NCBI GenBank assembly: GCA_937915485.1
Contig: CALGII010000294.1
Span: 1 to 22,585, forward strand
Reading direction: 5' to 3'
Source: an uncultured Ignavibacteriota bacterium
GTDB lineage: Bacteria; Bacteroidota; Ignavibacteria; Tepidaquicellales; Tepidaquicellaceae
Length of the DNA: 22,585 bases
Part shown: piece after piece, positions 14,456-22,585 of the stretch
Numbering within the stretch: position 1 is the stretch's first letter
Layout: each line of letters begins with the position of its first letter
The notes under the pieces: model-generated
Database searches by the model: none
Told to the model about the DNA's origin: nothing
What the model saw: the letters and a program-made list of their open reading frames with translations, nothing else
Translations under genes and position numbers: made by a program

Positions 14456-15404
14456 ATCCCAGCGGAATTATATCCTTGTTCTTACTCACCCATGCCTTGA
14501 ACGACTGAAGTTCCGGATTCAACCTCTTGCTTTCCTCGGTATTCCGGACTCCGCAAAAGTAATCGTTGAAGTCGTGCTTGAACTGAAACATGTTGCCGAT
14601 ATCATCAGCCCCCGGAAATCCGAATCCTCTATAAACATCGAACGGTACGCTGCTGAAATTAACTTCAATGCCGAGAGCATTGGTGAGCGTTTCTGTCATC
14701 TGCTTTCCCGTAATGTGCTCACCCGATATTCCCACGGTCTTTCCTATATAACCGTTTCCGTTCTTGAATATTCCGTAAGCGCATTTACCGATGTCTTCCG
14801 CCGCGATTCCCGGAAGTTTCCTGTCGCCCATTGGAATCGTGAAATAATATTTTCCGTCGTCGCCCTTCTTCGGACCAAGACCGAAATATATTAAATTATC
14901 CCAGTAAAACGACGTGAGTAGAAATGTTGTCGGTATTCCATATTCTTTGAAGAACCTGTCTCCTTCTCCCTTCCCGTCGAAATGCGGCACCTTGTATTTT
15001 CCCGCCAGAGTAGGCATCCTGTTATCATCGAGCGGTACCCATTTTCTCGTGTCTTCGAGCGTCGACCAAATTACATGCTTCACACCTGTTGCTTTCGCGG
15101 CCGCGGCTATATTCTTAATTTGCTCGATTTCCTTGTCCGCAGAAAAATGCTCCCAAAAATTTGTGACTGCATACAGCCCGTATGCTCCGTCGAATGCATT
15201 CTTCAGGCTTTCAGCGTCTTCGAGATCCGCGGTTACTACTTCAGCACCGAATTTTGAAAGCGCAAGCGCCTTCTCGGAATTTGCATTCCGCGTAATTGCG
15301 CGGGCTTTGAAATTGCTTCCTTCATCATTCAAAATCGCGCGCGCAAGTCCGCCGCCCTGCGCTCCTGTAGCGCCGATTACGGCGATAATTTTTTTGTCTG
15401 ACAT
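14454..15404 (-). CDS. NmrA-family NAD(P)-binding protein
   Basis: This 316-residue protein has an N-terminal Rossmann fold with the atypical-SDR dinucleotide motif 'GATGAQGGG' (residues 11-19), an 'AITRN' strand end that favours NADP, and the C-terminal pattern of the NmrA-like / HSCARG family. It lacks a clear Tyr-x3-Lys catalytic pair, as NmrA-like redox sensors do, so it may sense the NADP(H) ratio or act as a quinone or isoflavone-type reductase; neither can be decided from sequence. The start is well supported by AAGGAG nine bases before ATG 15404. It is transcribed alone, and an inverted repeat (15456-15478) lies in its promoter region. Confidence 0.85.
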   Translation of the reverse strand: MSDKKIIAVIGATGAQGGGLARAILNDEGSNFKARAITRNANSEKALALSKFGAEVVTADLEDAESLKNAFDGAYGLYAVTNFWEHFSADKEIEQIKNIAAAAKATGVKHVIWSTLEDTRKWVPLDDNRMPTLAGKYKVPHFDGKGEGDRFFKEYGIPTTFLLTSFYWDNLIYFGLGPKKGDDGKYYFTIPMGDRKLPGIAAEDIGKCAYGIFKNGNGYIGKTVGISGEHITGKQMTETLTNALGIEVNFSSVPFDVYRGFGFPGADDIGNMFQFKHDFNDYFCGVRNTEESKRLNPELQSFKAWVSKNKDIIPLG

Positions 15405-15455
15405 CTATTTTTCTCCTTGATTTGTGAAATGTTTACTATTTCCTTAAACACTTAC

Positions 15456-15478
15456 CCGGACAAATTAATTCAGTCCGG
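15456..15478. promoter_or_regulatory. Candidate operator upstream of the NmrA-like gene
   Basis: CCGGAC (15456-15461) and GTCCGG (15473-15478) form a GC-rich inverted repeat across 11 AT-rich bases. The arms extend to 8 bp if one C is bulged. It lies about 50-75 bases before the NmrA-like start, and neither strand has a T-run directly after it, so an operator is more likely than a terminator. The regulator is unknown. Confidence 0.4.
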
Positions 15479-15480
15479 TA

Positions 15481-15507
15481 AAAAAAAAGCCGGTGTTAAC
15501 CGGCTTT
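15481..15507 (-). terminator. Terminator of the TonB-dependent receptor gene
   Basis: A 9-bp stem (15486-15494 with 15499-15507, core GCCGGT/ACCGGC) with a 4-base loop is followed on the minus strand by a run of T. It lies about 24 bases after the receptor stop. Confidence 0.92.
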
Positions 15508-15530
15508 ATACCTGAATCTTGTTTTAATTC

Positions 15531-17915
15531 CTAAAAATCTACTTTTAATTTCGCGTAAAAATTCCTGCTGGGTTCAATTGTTATAAGTCCGCGGTTGGAA
15601 GCAAGATGATTCCTGTACTCTTTATCGAAGATGTTATCCACACCCGCGAAACACTGAAATACAGCGAATTTCGTTTTTAATGGCATGGATGATAATGCCG
15701 CGTTGAAAACCGCGTATCCTGGAGTGTCAACTTCACCCGGCGCTGTGTTTTCCTGCTTGTTGAAAAATTCGCTGCTAATATCCGCGCTGACGTAATTGTA
15801 AACCGAGAATTTGACGCCCAGCCTTGCGTTCATAGGCGATATCTGAGGCAGGTTTACCTGGTTTTGAGTATCTTCACCCCTCACGTATGATAGCGAGCCG
15901 TAAGTAACAATTGTTTTGTAAATGTTATACATCACTTCTAAATCATATCCGTATAATCTTGCCTTGCCGATGTTCGTTTTTATGAATGCCGTTCTGTTTT
16001 CGTATGTACCCGGGACTTCAGCCACAAGGTCTTCGAAGTAATTATAAAAAACATTCCCGTTGAATGTGAATCTGTCTCTCCAAACCCTGAAACCCAGATC
16101 CGCGAAAAATCCCTTTTCGGGTGCAAGTTCGGGGTTCCCTACTCTCAGTGAACTTCCGAGGTCTATATACTGATATCTTTCCTCAAGCGCAGGTGAACGG
16201 AACGACCTCGATATGTTGAATGTAACATCATAATTCTTTGTAATGGAATAAATCATCCCCAGATTCGTACTCCACGATATATCATTCGCTTCGCGTGAGT
16301 TCCACATAATCTTCTGTCCCGCGGGTGAGTTGTTCCTCGTTCCGTTTACAATTTCATATACAGGCTGGTACGCCAATGAGTTCGTTACTTTTATCTGGTC
16401 AACCCTGCCGCCAACGTTTATTCTAAGTTTATCGTAGAAAAGTTTCATCTCGTCCTGTACATATGCCCCTATGCTCCTGTAATCCGCGTCGGGTATGGGT
16501 TTCTCCCCGATTGTCTTGTAAATCGTGCTGAGCAGCGCGCCGGAGGTTGTATCGTAATTTTCTATCCTTTGATTCCTTTCACGCTTGCTGTCAAGCGCGC
16601 GCATCCAGAAATCTACTCCCGTTATCAGGTAATTGCTTTTGTCCAATTCCCAATCCGCTTTGAATTGAAGACCGTTTGTATAGTGCCTCGCGTTCGGAGT
16701 TATGCTCTCGACATATACTTTTTGTTTCAGTTTTCCCGATGTTGTTTTTAAAGATTGAATCGTAAATGGATTGTTGATTACGTCCCTGAGTATTGACTGA
16801 TAATAATATTTGACCGAAAATTCTTTAAGCGGTGCGGTGATGTCTTTTATTTTATACTCTCCCGAAATCATATCCCTGTTTTCTTTCGGATACGTAACCA
16901 CCGCGTTTGTCGGAAACAAACTTCCCGCTCCCGGAACACCTATGTCTATACCTCTAAACCTCTGGTACGAAAGCCTGAACTCGTGATTCTTCAGTGGTCG
17001 GTAACCTAAATTCGCGCTTATGTTGTTGTCTTTGAACTGGCTGTTCGGAAGTTCGCCTTTCGGTGTTGTAACGTTCCTTGCATCACGTATGCTCCCGCTG
17101 ATTTTCGCGAAAAAACTCTGCGATGAAGCGTATATACTCATCCAGCCGTTTGAGTTTTCATTAACGGTATTGTATCCGCCTATTAATGAACCGCCGTAAA
17201 TAAATTTGTTGCTGAAATCGCCGTTCTTAGTGTATATGTTCACGACGCCTCCAAACGCTCCCGTACCGTATAATGATGAAACACCGCCTTTCAGCACTTC
17301 GATTCGTTCGACATCGTTAAGGTCAATCATCGAAAGTCTCGCCGATATGTCAGTGGCGGTCTCAATTCTGTTTCCGTCAATGTTAGTTACTATGTTAGAT
17401 TTGCTCAAACCCCTTATGCTTATGTCTGTCGCCCATATGCCGTCCCTGACAAGCGACAATCCGGGCTTGCTGTCAAGCGCGTCTGATATCGTATTGTATT
17501 GTCTTTTCGATATTTCGTCGTCGGAAAGAATTTCCATCGGCATGGGTACGTCTTTCTGTAATGTCTGATACCTAGTGCTCGTAACTTTTATCTCGCCTGT
17601 CGTAATATCCGAGGGAAGAAGTTTTATGTCGACGTTCGTCGTCATTGGGCCTGTTACTTCCACGTCAACCGAACCTGTCTTATATCCTTCGTGGAAAAAT
17701 GTGAGTTTGTGCTTGCCCGATGCGACTTTTTCGAAGAGAAATAATCCCGATGCATCAGAAACAGATTTCAATCCCGATTCCTCGATTAAAATTTCAGCTC
17801 CTGTTACCGGAACACCGGTCTCACGGTCTGTTATGTACCCCTGTATGTTTCCTGTCTGCGCAATGATTTTAACGGAAATTAGCAAGAGTATCGAAAGCGT
17901 AATAATTCTTTTCAT
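15531..17915 (-). CDS. TonB-dependent outer-membrane receptor with carboxypeptidase-regulatory-like domain
   Basis: This 794-residue protein has a signal peptide (1-19, ending 'IIAQ') and a CarboxypepD-reg-like beta-sandwich (about 22-98, 'IQGYITDRETGVPVTGA'), typical of Bacteroidota receptors. A TonB-box-like segment ('GEIKVTSTR', 107-115) and a plug domain (about 120-232) follow, the latter with 'DVERIEVLKGG' and 'LYGTGAFGGVVNI'. The rest is a 22-strand barrel ending in 'KLKVDF' with a terminal Phe for barrel assembly. It should import a scarce ligand such as a siderophore, heme, cobalamin or metal complex using the TonB system. The overall look is of the FepA/CirA/BtuB class rather than SusC, but the substrate cannot be named. 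No SusD-like partner gene or Fur-like box is present nearby. Confidence 0.94.
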   Translation of the reverse strand: MKRIITLSILLLISVKIIAQTGNIQGYITDRETGVPVTGAEILIEESGLKSVSDASGLFLFEKVASGKHKLTFFHEGYKTGSVDVEVTGPMTTNVDIKLLPSDITTGEIKVTSTRYQTLQKDVPMPMEILSDDEISKRQYNTISDALDSKPGLSLVRDGIWATDISIRGLSKSNIVTNIDGNRIETATDISARLSMIDLNDVERIEVLKGGVSSLYGTGAFGGVVNIYTKNGDFSNKFIYGGSLIGGYNTVNENSNGWMSIYASSQSFFAKISGSIRDARNVTTPKGELPNSQFKDNNISANLGYRPLKNHEFRLSYQRFRGIDIGVPGAGSLFPTNAVVTYPKENRDMISGEYKIKDITAPLKEFSVKYYYQSILRDVINNPFTIQSLKTTSGKLKQKVYVESITPNARHYTNGLQFKADWELDKSNYLITGVDFWMRALDSKRERNQRIENYDTTSGALLSTIYKTIGEKPIPDADYRSIGAYVQDEMKLFYDKLRINVGGRVDQIKVTNSLAYQPVYEIVNGTRNNSPAGQKIMWNSREANDISWSTNLGMIYSITKNYDVTFNISRSFRSPALEERYQYIDLGSSLRVGNPELAPEKGFFADLGFRVWRDRFTFNGNVFYNYFEDLVAEVPGTYENRTAFIKTNIGKARLYGYDLEVMYNIYKTIVTYGSLSYVRGEDTQNQVNLPQISPMNARLGVKFSVYNYVSADISSEFFNKQENTAPGEVDTPGYAVFNAALSSMPLKTKFAVFQCFAGVDNIFDKEYRNHLASNRGLITIEPSRNFYAKLKVDF

Positions 17916-18257
17916 GTGTTGTTTTGATTTTAAATCGTACTAAAATATCCTTTTTAAAAAGAAAAATAAATCCAATAATTCGTCGTTATCCCGACCGCTT
18001 TCTTTATTGCACGTGTGATTTCTGAAATTCTTAATAACGGTGCGGGGATATTGAAACGTTTTTATATTGTATATAACCCTTTGTTTGTTGAATAATTCCG
18101 CGATTTGTTCAATATTCGTTAACCCGGATAAATTTAAATTTATTATTTCAAATATCCGTGAATGCCTCGTATCGTTTACTTTCCCGGAAAGACTGGTAAT
18201 GACCTCCCATGATCCTTTTGACTTTAATCCTTCCGTTTTTCACGGTATTATTCACTT
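17916..18257. promoter_or_regulatory. Divergent intergenic region between the TonB receptor and an MFS gene
   Basis: These 342 AT-rich bases must hold the promoters of both flanking genes. No clear promoter, Fur box or riboswitch was recognised. The only ordered element is a perfect 16-base palindrome, ATAAATTTAAATTTAT, at 18128-18143; being all A/T it may be chance. An open frame at 18067-18261 has no recognisable protein features and is not called as a gene. Confidence 0.5.
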
Positions 18258-19649
18258 ATGAAAAAGTATTTCGCCCTGATTCTCAACCTCAGCCTGATAC
18301 ATTTTCTGCTCGGGTTGGATATCAACATAGTCAGTGTCACGCTGCCTTCAATCGCTTCGCATTTCGGCATCGCGGGAAATGTCGCTTCAAGAGTCGTATG
18401 GGTCTATCTTCTCGTGCTTACCTGTTTCCTGCTCGCTTTCGGGCGGCTTGGAGATATTAAGGGCTATAAAAAGATTTACTTCTCGGGAATTGTTGTATTC
18501 ATACTCGGCACGACGCTTTGCTTTTTCGCGCCGGATTTCAATCTGCTCGTTTTCTTCAGAATAATCCAGGCGCTCGGCAGCGCCGTCCTTTTCGCACTCA
18601 CTCCTGCAATTATAGCCGCCGGAATACCCGAAGGAATGCGCGGTAAGGTTTATGGCATTAACTACTCTTTCACTGCGCTCGGAGGAATTATCGGCAGGGC
18701 TGCAAGCGGATTCATAATTGAAAGTTTCGGATGGAACTCTGTCTTTATTTTAAGCGTTCCGATTGGTCTCATAACTCTATTCATAACATACAAGCATCTT
18801 GACGAGTACAGACCTGAAAAAGGAAATCAGAAATTTGACGCTCCGGGCACTGTCCTTGTCTTTTCAGGATTGTTCTGTTTCCTCTTCGCCGTGAACAACG
18901 GCGGGGAATTCGGCTGGCTGTCTTTCAGGATTCTCGCTCTGCTCTCTTCTGCTTTCGCGCTTCTAACAGCGTTCATTATACGACAGTTGAAAATCGAAAA
19001 TCCTCTATTCAACCTGCGAATACTCAGGAACAGGGATATTTCGCTTTCTGTTCTGTCCTTCATTTTCGTTTATATAATTACAAACGGAATGATTTACATC
19101 ACTCCATTTTTCCTGCAATGGGTCGGCGGTTATCCGAAAAAAGAAACAGGTCTTCTTATGGCGGTTCCTTCTTTGCTTCAATTTTTTTCCGGCTATCTTT
19201 CGGGACATCTTTCGGATAAATTTCATTCGAAAATAATCTGCACGGTCGGTTCTGTCCTTATCGCTCTGTCCCTGTTAACTTATACTCTCATTAATTCCGC
19301 TACGAATATTTATTTCTTAATTTTGATTCTATCATTCTACGGTTTTGCTATTGGTTTTTTCATACCCTCAAATACGAACAAAATTATGACATCGGCTCCC
19401 GCCGAACAAAAAGGCATCGTCTCGAGTTTCATGACAACCTCTGTTAGACTCGGTTCCGCGTTTGGTGTCGTGTTCTTCGGAGCCGTGTTTGCATATTTCG
19501 TCCCTCAAACAAATCCTGTACTGGCGGACGTTCCGGACGGCATTATTCTTGACGGTTTTAGATATACGTTCCTTTTCGGATCAGTCGCCGCGGCGCTCGG
19601 TTTCGTAACTGTCCTTCTTACGGACAAAAAGAACCGCGGAAACGTTTGA
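18258..19649 (+). CDS. MFS transporter, EmrB/QacA-like 14-TM drug:H+ antiporter family
   Basis: This 463-residue integral membrane protein has the DHA2 hallmarks. Helix 1 carries 'LLGLDINIVSVTLPSI' (Asp21, the D1 motif), and motif A 'GRLGDIKGYKK' is at residues 62-72. Motif C should lie around 'SFTALGGIIGRAASG' (near 136-150), though it reads poorly: the usual Gly-Pro is replaced by Gly-Arg. The length and helix count fit 14 segments. It probably exports amphipathic or toxic compounds in exchange for protons; the substrate is unknown. ATG 18258 has no Shine-Dalgarno, as for many genes here. No terminator is seen before the acylase gene 58 bases downstream, so the two may be co-transcribed. 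Confidence 0.88.
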   Translation: MKKYFALILNLSLIHFLLGLDINIVSVTLPSIASHFGIAGNVASRVVWVYLLVLTCFLLAFGRLGDIKGYKKIYFSGIVVFILGTTLCFFAPDFNLLVFFRIIQALGSAVLFALTPAIIAAGIPEGMRGKVYGINYSFTALGGIIGRAASGFIIESFGWNSVFILSVPIGLITLFITYKHLDEYRPEKGNQKFDAPGTVLVFSGLFCFLFAVNNGGEFGWLSFRILALLSSAFALLTAFIIRQLKIENPLFNLRILRNRDISLSVLSFIFVYIITNGMIYITPFFLQWVGGYPKKETGLLMAVPSLLQFFSGYLSGHLSDKFHSKIICTVGSVLIALSLLTYTLINSATNIYFLILILSFYGFAIGFFIPSNTNKIMTSAPAEQKGIVSSFMTTSVRLGSAFGVVFFGAVFAYFVPQTNPVLADVPDGIILDGFRYTFLFGSVAAALGFVTVLLTDKKNRGNV

Positions 19650-19693
19650 AGGTTAATTTTTTCACTTTATTTTTTTAAACGAATTAGGAATTT

Positions 19694-19720
19694 TGTTCTT
19701 TTGAACTTTGCTAAAGAACA
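19694..19720 (+). other. Inverted repeat enclosing the non-ATG start of the acylase gene
   Basis: TGTTCTTT (19694-19701) and AAAGAACA (19713-19720) can pair, leaving the TTG at 19708-19710 in the loop. A shorter GTTC/GAAC pairing (19695-19698 with 19703-19706) competes with it. It may modulate translation initiation, or may be chance. Confidence 0.25.
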
Positions 19721-22233
19721 GGCTAATATTAAATATCGCGGGCATTCTGATTCTTCTCGCGGGAGTCAGTATTGCATTGTTCTATTTCTTCAATAAACTT
19801 ACGGGTAAGTCTTTCTACGAGGAGCGGGGGAACAGTCACGTGAACGGAATAACTGCGGAGGTTGAAATTGTTAAGGACAACTACGGTGTTCCATACATTA
19901 CCGCGAAAAACGAGTCCGACCTTTTTTTTGCCCTCGGCTACCTGCATGCGAAAGACAGGCTCTGGCAAATGGACTTGACCAGACGCGTCGCGGAAGGCAG
20001 AATGTCTGAAATTCTCGGAAAAGAAACAGTCGAATACGACAAACTTTTCAGGACAATCGGCATCGGGAAATATTCTTATAAACTTTACAACGAGATTTCT
20101 CCGAAATCCAAAGATATTCTCGCGGGCTATTCGAAAGGCGTTAATGAGTTCATCAAGGAAAATTACAGCAGACTTCCCCTCGAGTTCGACGTGCTGAATT
20201 ATAAACCGGAACAATGGAAGCCCGAACACTCACTTATGGTTATTAGAATGATGGGATGGGAACTTAACCTCTCCTGGATGACTGAATACATGTTCGGCGA
20301 GATTGTAAAGAAGTTCGGCATTGAACGCGCTAAAGACTTTTTTCCGGATTACCCCGAGGACGCTCCTTACATTATTAAGAGTGATAAGAAACCCCAGCAG
20401 CAGGATTCAAAACTTTCTTCTTCGCTGCGGGAGACTAACTATTTAAAAATCGCGGAACTCGGGAAGGAATTTTTCGGCACAAACGTTGATTACCGGAATT
20501 TCTTCGGATTAATAGGAACTCATATCGGAAGCAATTCCTGGACGGTCAACGGAAAGAAAACCGATAAAGGAAAACCAATTTTCGCCAACGATCCGCATTT
20601 GGTTCTTTCTGCTCCGTCGAAATGGTACGAAGTGCTGATGAAGAACACAGCGGACAATTCTTTCGTTTGCGGATTCTCGATACCGGGCGCTCCCGGAATC
20701 GCGATCGGTTCAAACGGAAAAATATGCTGGGGAATTACAAACCTTATGAACGATGACTCCGACTTCCTTATTTTAAAACGGGATTCTGCTAATCCCAATT
20801 CCTATACCTACAGAAACTCGGTTGTTAACGTTGACAGCACTCAGGAATATATAAAAGTAAAAGACATTAAAGACGAAATCCCCTATTCTGTTTTTAATAC
20901 AAACCTCGGACCTGTTATCTCAGGTTTGAATAAGACAGGTTTCGGGTCTGATAATGCTTTCAGAACGGCGCCGAATGAGATTCTCACTTTCAGATGGACA
21001 GGCTTTGAATCAAGTGACGAAATAAAATGCTTCTATGATATTTATCACGCGGCGAAATGGGAGGAGTTTAAAAATGCTTTGACTTTTTTCGGGCTTCCCG
21101 CTTCTAACTTCACATACGCCGATGCCGGCGGAAATATCGGCTGCAAGGCTGCAGGTAAAGTTCCTCTCCGAAATACCGGAAACTCTTCTGTCGATGCGTT
21201 TACTCCGGGTTACGGCGAGGTTGAATGGACGGGCTTCATAAAGCCCGAGGAATTGCCCGAAGTTTACAACCCGCAGGAAAATTTTATTGTGACGGCAAAT
21301 AACAAACCCTTAAAAGATTATAAGTATTATATCTCGAATCTTTATGAACCGCCTTACAGGGCAATTAGGATTGAGGACGTACTGAAATCAAAAAATAACA
21401 TCACGTCCCAGGAGTTCAGACTCCTTCAGAATGATGTTACAAGCCCGCAGGCGAAGGAATTTTTCAACTACCTGACGGAAGCGTTCAAAGACTCTTCTAA
21501 GTTGACGCCGGGAGAAAGAACCGTAATTCAAAAAATCAGAAAATGGAATTATGATTTCAATAAACTGAGCGGACTAGCCTCGCTTTTCGCAGAGTTCGAA
21601 ATCTGTCTTTACATTAACCTGTACAGGGATAAACTCGGTAATGCGCTTTTCAATGAGTATATTTACCTGAACAACGTTCCCGTCAGGAACACGGCGAAAA
21701 TATTAAAGCAGAATAATTCCTGGCTGCTCGGCGTTCCGAAGGATTCTCTTAAAAACGACCTGAGAAATGAATTGGTCAGGAAGTCTTTCCGCGAAGCGCT
21801 GGAGTTCTTAAAACAAAAATTCAATGAAACCGACGTGGATAAATGCGAATGGGGCATGATGCACAGAGTTATGATTAAACATCCGCTCGGCTCGGTCAAA
21901 ACCCTTGATAAAATTTTAAATATCGGACCGTTTGAGACGGGAGGTTCGGGTACTACCGTGTCTAACGCGGAATATTCATTCAGAAGGGCAATCGAACAGC
22001 AGGAATTTGAATGCAATGTCGGACCGTCTCTGCGCTTCATTTTTGATTTTAACGAGCCGGGTTATTACCTCTCGATAATTCCATCCGGACAGTCGGGACA
22101 ACCCCAGCACAGGAATTATTCCGATCAGACAAGAGCGTGGCTTAATGCGGAATACAAAAAGGTATTCATGAATATATCGGACTTCAGAGCCAACTCCGAT
22201 TCGAAGACTCTAACGCTTCTACCCCGGATGTAA
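19708..22233 (+). CDS. Penicillin acylase family (Ntn hydrolase) protein
   Basis: This 841-residue protein is made as one chain and should cleave itself into alpha and beta subunits. An N-terminal hydrophobic segment (about 8-28) exports or anchors it. The alpha region (about 50-250) has the family's 'ITAKNESDLFFALGYLHAKDRLWQMDL' type stretch, seen at about 64-90. The autocleavage site is Gly274-Ser275 in 'IGSNSW', making Ser275 the N-terminal nucleophile; His297 ('NDPHL') and Asn531 ('TANNKP') match the conserved beta-chain residues. The C-terminal 'PSGQSGQPQHRNYSDQ' is also typical. Such enzymes hydrolyse amide bonds in acyl-homoserine lactones, beta-lactams or acylated peptides; the substrate is unknown. 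The start is weak: the frame is closed by TGA at 19702-19704, so TTG 19708 is the only fitting codon, without a Shine-Dalgarno. Confidence 0.92.
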   Translation: MLKNRLILNIAGILILLAGVSIALFYFFNKLTGKSFYEERGNSHVNGITAEVEIVKDNYGVPYITAKNESDLFFALGYLHAKDRLWQMDLTRRVAEGRMSEILGKETVEYDKLFRTIGIGKYSYKLYNEISPKSKDILAGYSKGVNEFIKENYSRLPLEFDVLNYKPEQWKPEHSLMVIRMMGWELNLSWMTEYMFGEIVKKFGIERAKDFFPDYPEDAPYIIKSDKKPQQQDSKLSSSLRETNYLKIAELGKEFFGTNVDYRNFFGLIGTHIGSNSWTVNGKKTDKGKPIFANDPHLVLSAPSKWYEVLMKNTADNSFVCGFSIPGAPGIAIGSNGKICWGITNLMNDDSDFLILKRDSANPNSYTYRNSVVNVDSTQEYIKVKDIKDEIPYSVFNTNLGPVISGLNKTGFGSDNAFRTAPNEILTFRWTGFESSDEIKCFYDIYHAAKWEEFKNALTFFGLPASNFTYADAGGNIGCKAAGKVPLRNTGNSSVDAFTPGYGEVEWTGFIKPEELPEVYNPQENFIVTANNKPLKDYKYYISNLYEPPYRAIRIEDVLKSKNNITSQEFRLLQNDVTSPQAKEFFNYLTEAFKDSSKLTPGERTVIQKIRKWNYDFNKLSGLASLFAEFEICLYINLYRDKLGNALFNEYIYLNNVPVRNTAKILKQNNSWLLGVPKDSLKNDLRNELVRKSFREALEFLKQKFNETDVDKCEWGMMHRVMIKHPLGSVKTLDKILNIGPFETGGSGTTVSNAEYSFRRAIEQQEFECNVGPSLRFIFDFNEPGYYLSIIPSGQSGQPQHRNYSDQTRAWLNAEYKKVFMNISDFRANSDSKTLTLLPRM

Positions 22234-22235
22234 TA

Positions 22236-22585
22236 ATGATTTCTAATAAAAATAAATATGAGATTTATAAACCTAAGAAAAGATTCGGTCAGAACTTTCT
22301 CGTTGACGATAATATCTCAAGGAAAATTATAAAATCGCTCGGAGCTCAACATGACGATGTTCTTCTCGAAATCGGTCCCGGGCAGGGTGCGCTGACGAAG
22401 TTTTTGGTAAATGAATATCCCAATTATACAGCGGTCGAAATTGATGAATCTTCGGTTGATACACTGAAAAACAAATACGGCGAAAACCTCAGCATCGTTT
22501 GCGGAGACGTGATGAAATTTGATTTCTCTAGCCTCGCGCGCGCGGAAGGTGCGAAAATAAAAGTCCTCGGGAATATCCCCTATAA
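22236..22585 (+). CDS. rsmA: 16S rRNA dimethyladenosine transferase RsmA (KsgA), partial at window edge
   Basis: The first 116 residues are visible and the gene runs off the right edge. Signatures are 'KKRFGQNFL' (14-22), the SAM-binding motif I 'EIGPGQG' (45-51), the acidic 'VEID' (67-70) that binds the ribose, 'GDVMKFDF' (90-97), and 'GNIPY' (112-116), which is motif IV of the NPPY type and forms the adenine pocket. The enzyme dimethylates two adjacent adenosines near the 3' end of 16S rRNA during 30S assembly in the cytoplasm. ATG 22236 is two bases after the acylase stop with no Shine-Dalgarno, so translation may be coupled to the acylase gene. The pairing with an acylase appears to be positional rather than functional. 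Confidence 0.95.
   Translation, partial: MISNKNKYEIYKPKKRFGQNFLVDDNISRKIIKSLGAQHDDVLLEIGPGQGALTKFLVNEYPNYTAVEIDESSVDTLKNKYGENLSIVCGDVMKFDFSSLARAEGAKIKVLGNIPY

Noticed and set aside
14403..14894. 163-residue open frame opposite the NmrA-like gene
   Set aside because: It starts inside the terminator and shadows the conserved NmrA-like protein; no family features are seen.
18128..18143. Perfect 16-base A/T palindrome as an operator
   Set aside because: It is made of A and T only in AT-rich DNA, so chance is likely; mentioned within the intergenic entry but not claimed as a site.
18067..18261. 64-residue open frame between the TonB receptor and the MFS gene
   Set aside because: It has no ribosome-binding site or recognisable features, overlaps the start of the well-supported MFS gene, and has the composition of non-coding AT-rich DNA.
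1..22585. CRISPR arrays, insertion sequences, tRNA or rRNA genes
   Set aside because: No direct-repeat arrays, transposase motifs, terminal inverted repeats or RNA gene signatures were seen on reading either strand.

Overview
The window looks like a chromosomal segment of a member of the Ignavibacteria/Chlorobi side of the Bacteroidota (FCB) group. The evidence is a large extracellular peptidase ending in a type IX secretion (Por) C-terminal sorting domain of the 'NYPNPFNP' kind, a TonB-dependent receptor with an N-terminal carboxypeptidase-regulatory-like domain, frequent absence of Shine-Dalgarno sequences, and a TTG-N20-TAATTTTG promoter candidate of Bacteroidota type. No rRNA, tRNA, insertion sequence, phage gene or CRISPR array was seen.

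Layout. 1-1317 (minus): an MFS exporter followed, one base later, by a DUF971 protein cut by the window edge. 1393-4545 (minus): a terminator and a 1034-residue gingipain-like (C25) T9SS-exported peptidase. 4771-14455: the core of the window, a hydrogenase and signalling locus. Its minus arm encodes a single-domain response regulator and a NuoE-like [2Fe-2S] protein. Its plus arm, starting from a shared 233-bp divergent promoter region, encodes a TM1266-type ACT regulator, HydC (NuoE-like), HydB (NuoF-like), the [FeFe] hydrogenase HydA, a sensory [FeFe]-hydrogenase-like histidine kinase (HydS-like), a second single-domain response regulator, and a REC-PAS-histidine kinase. A strong terminator ends the plus arm. 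14454-17915 (minus): an NmrA-type NAD(P)-binding protein and a TonB-dependent receptor, each with its own terminator. 18258-22585 (plus): a 14-TM MFS transporter, a penicillin-acylase-family Ntn hydrolase, and the start of rsmA (ksgA).

How the core should work (inference from families). HydABC is a cytoplasmic trimeric group A3-type hydrogenase that couples H2 to NAD(H) and ferredoxin. The HydS-like protein carries the ferredoxin and H-cluster domains of a hydrogenase, but the proton-relay cysteine is replaced by alanine and a histidine kinase is fused behind it, so it probably senses H2 or redox state rather than turning over. The two REC-only proteins and the REC-PAS kinase could form a phosphorelay. 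None of the locus proteins has a recognisable DNA-binding output domain, so the output is unknown. The hydrogenase maturases (HydE, HydF, HydG) are not in the window.

The most interesting points are the H2-sensor phosphorelay without a visible output, the second NuoE paralogue paired with a response regulator, the cysteine-rich N-terminal extension of HydB, and the inverted repeats in the divergent promoter.
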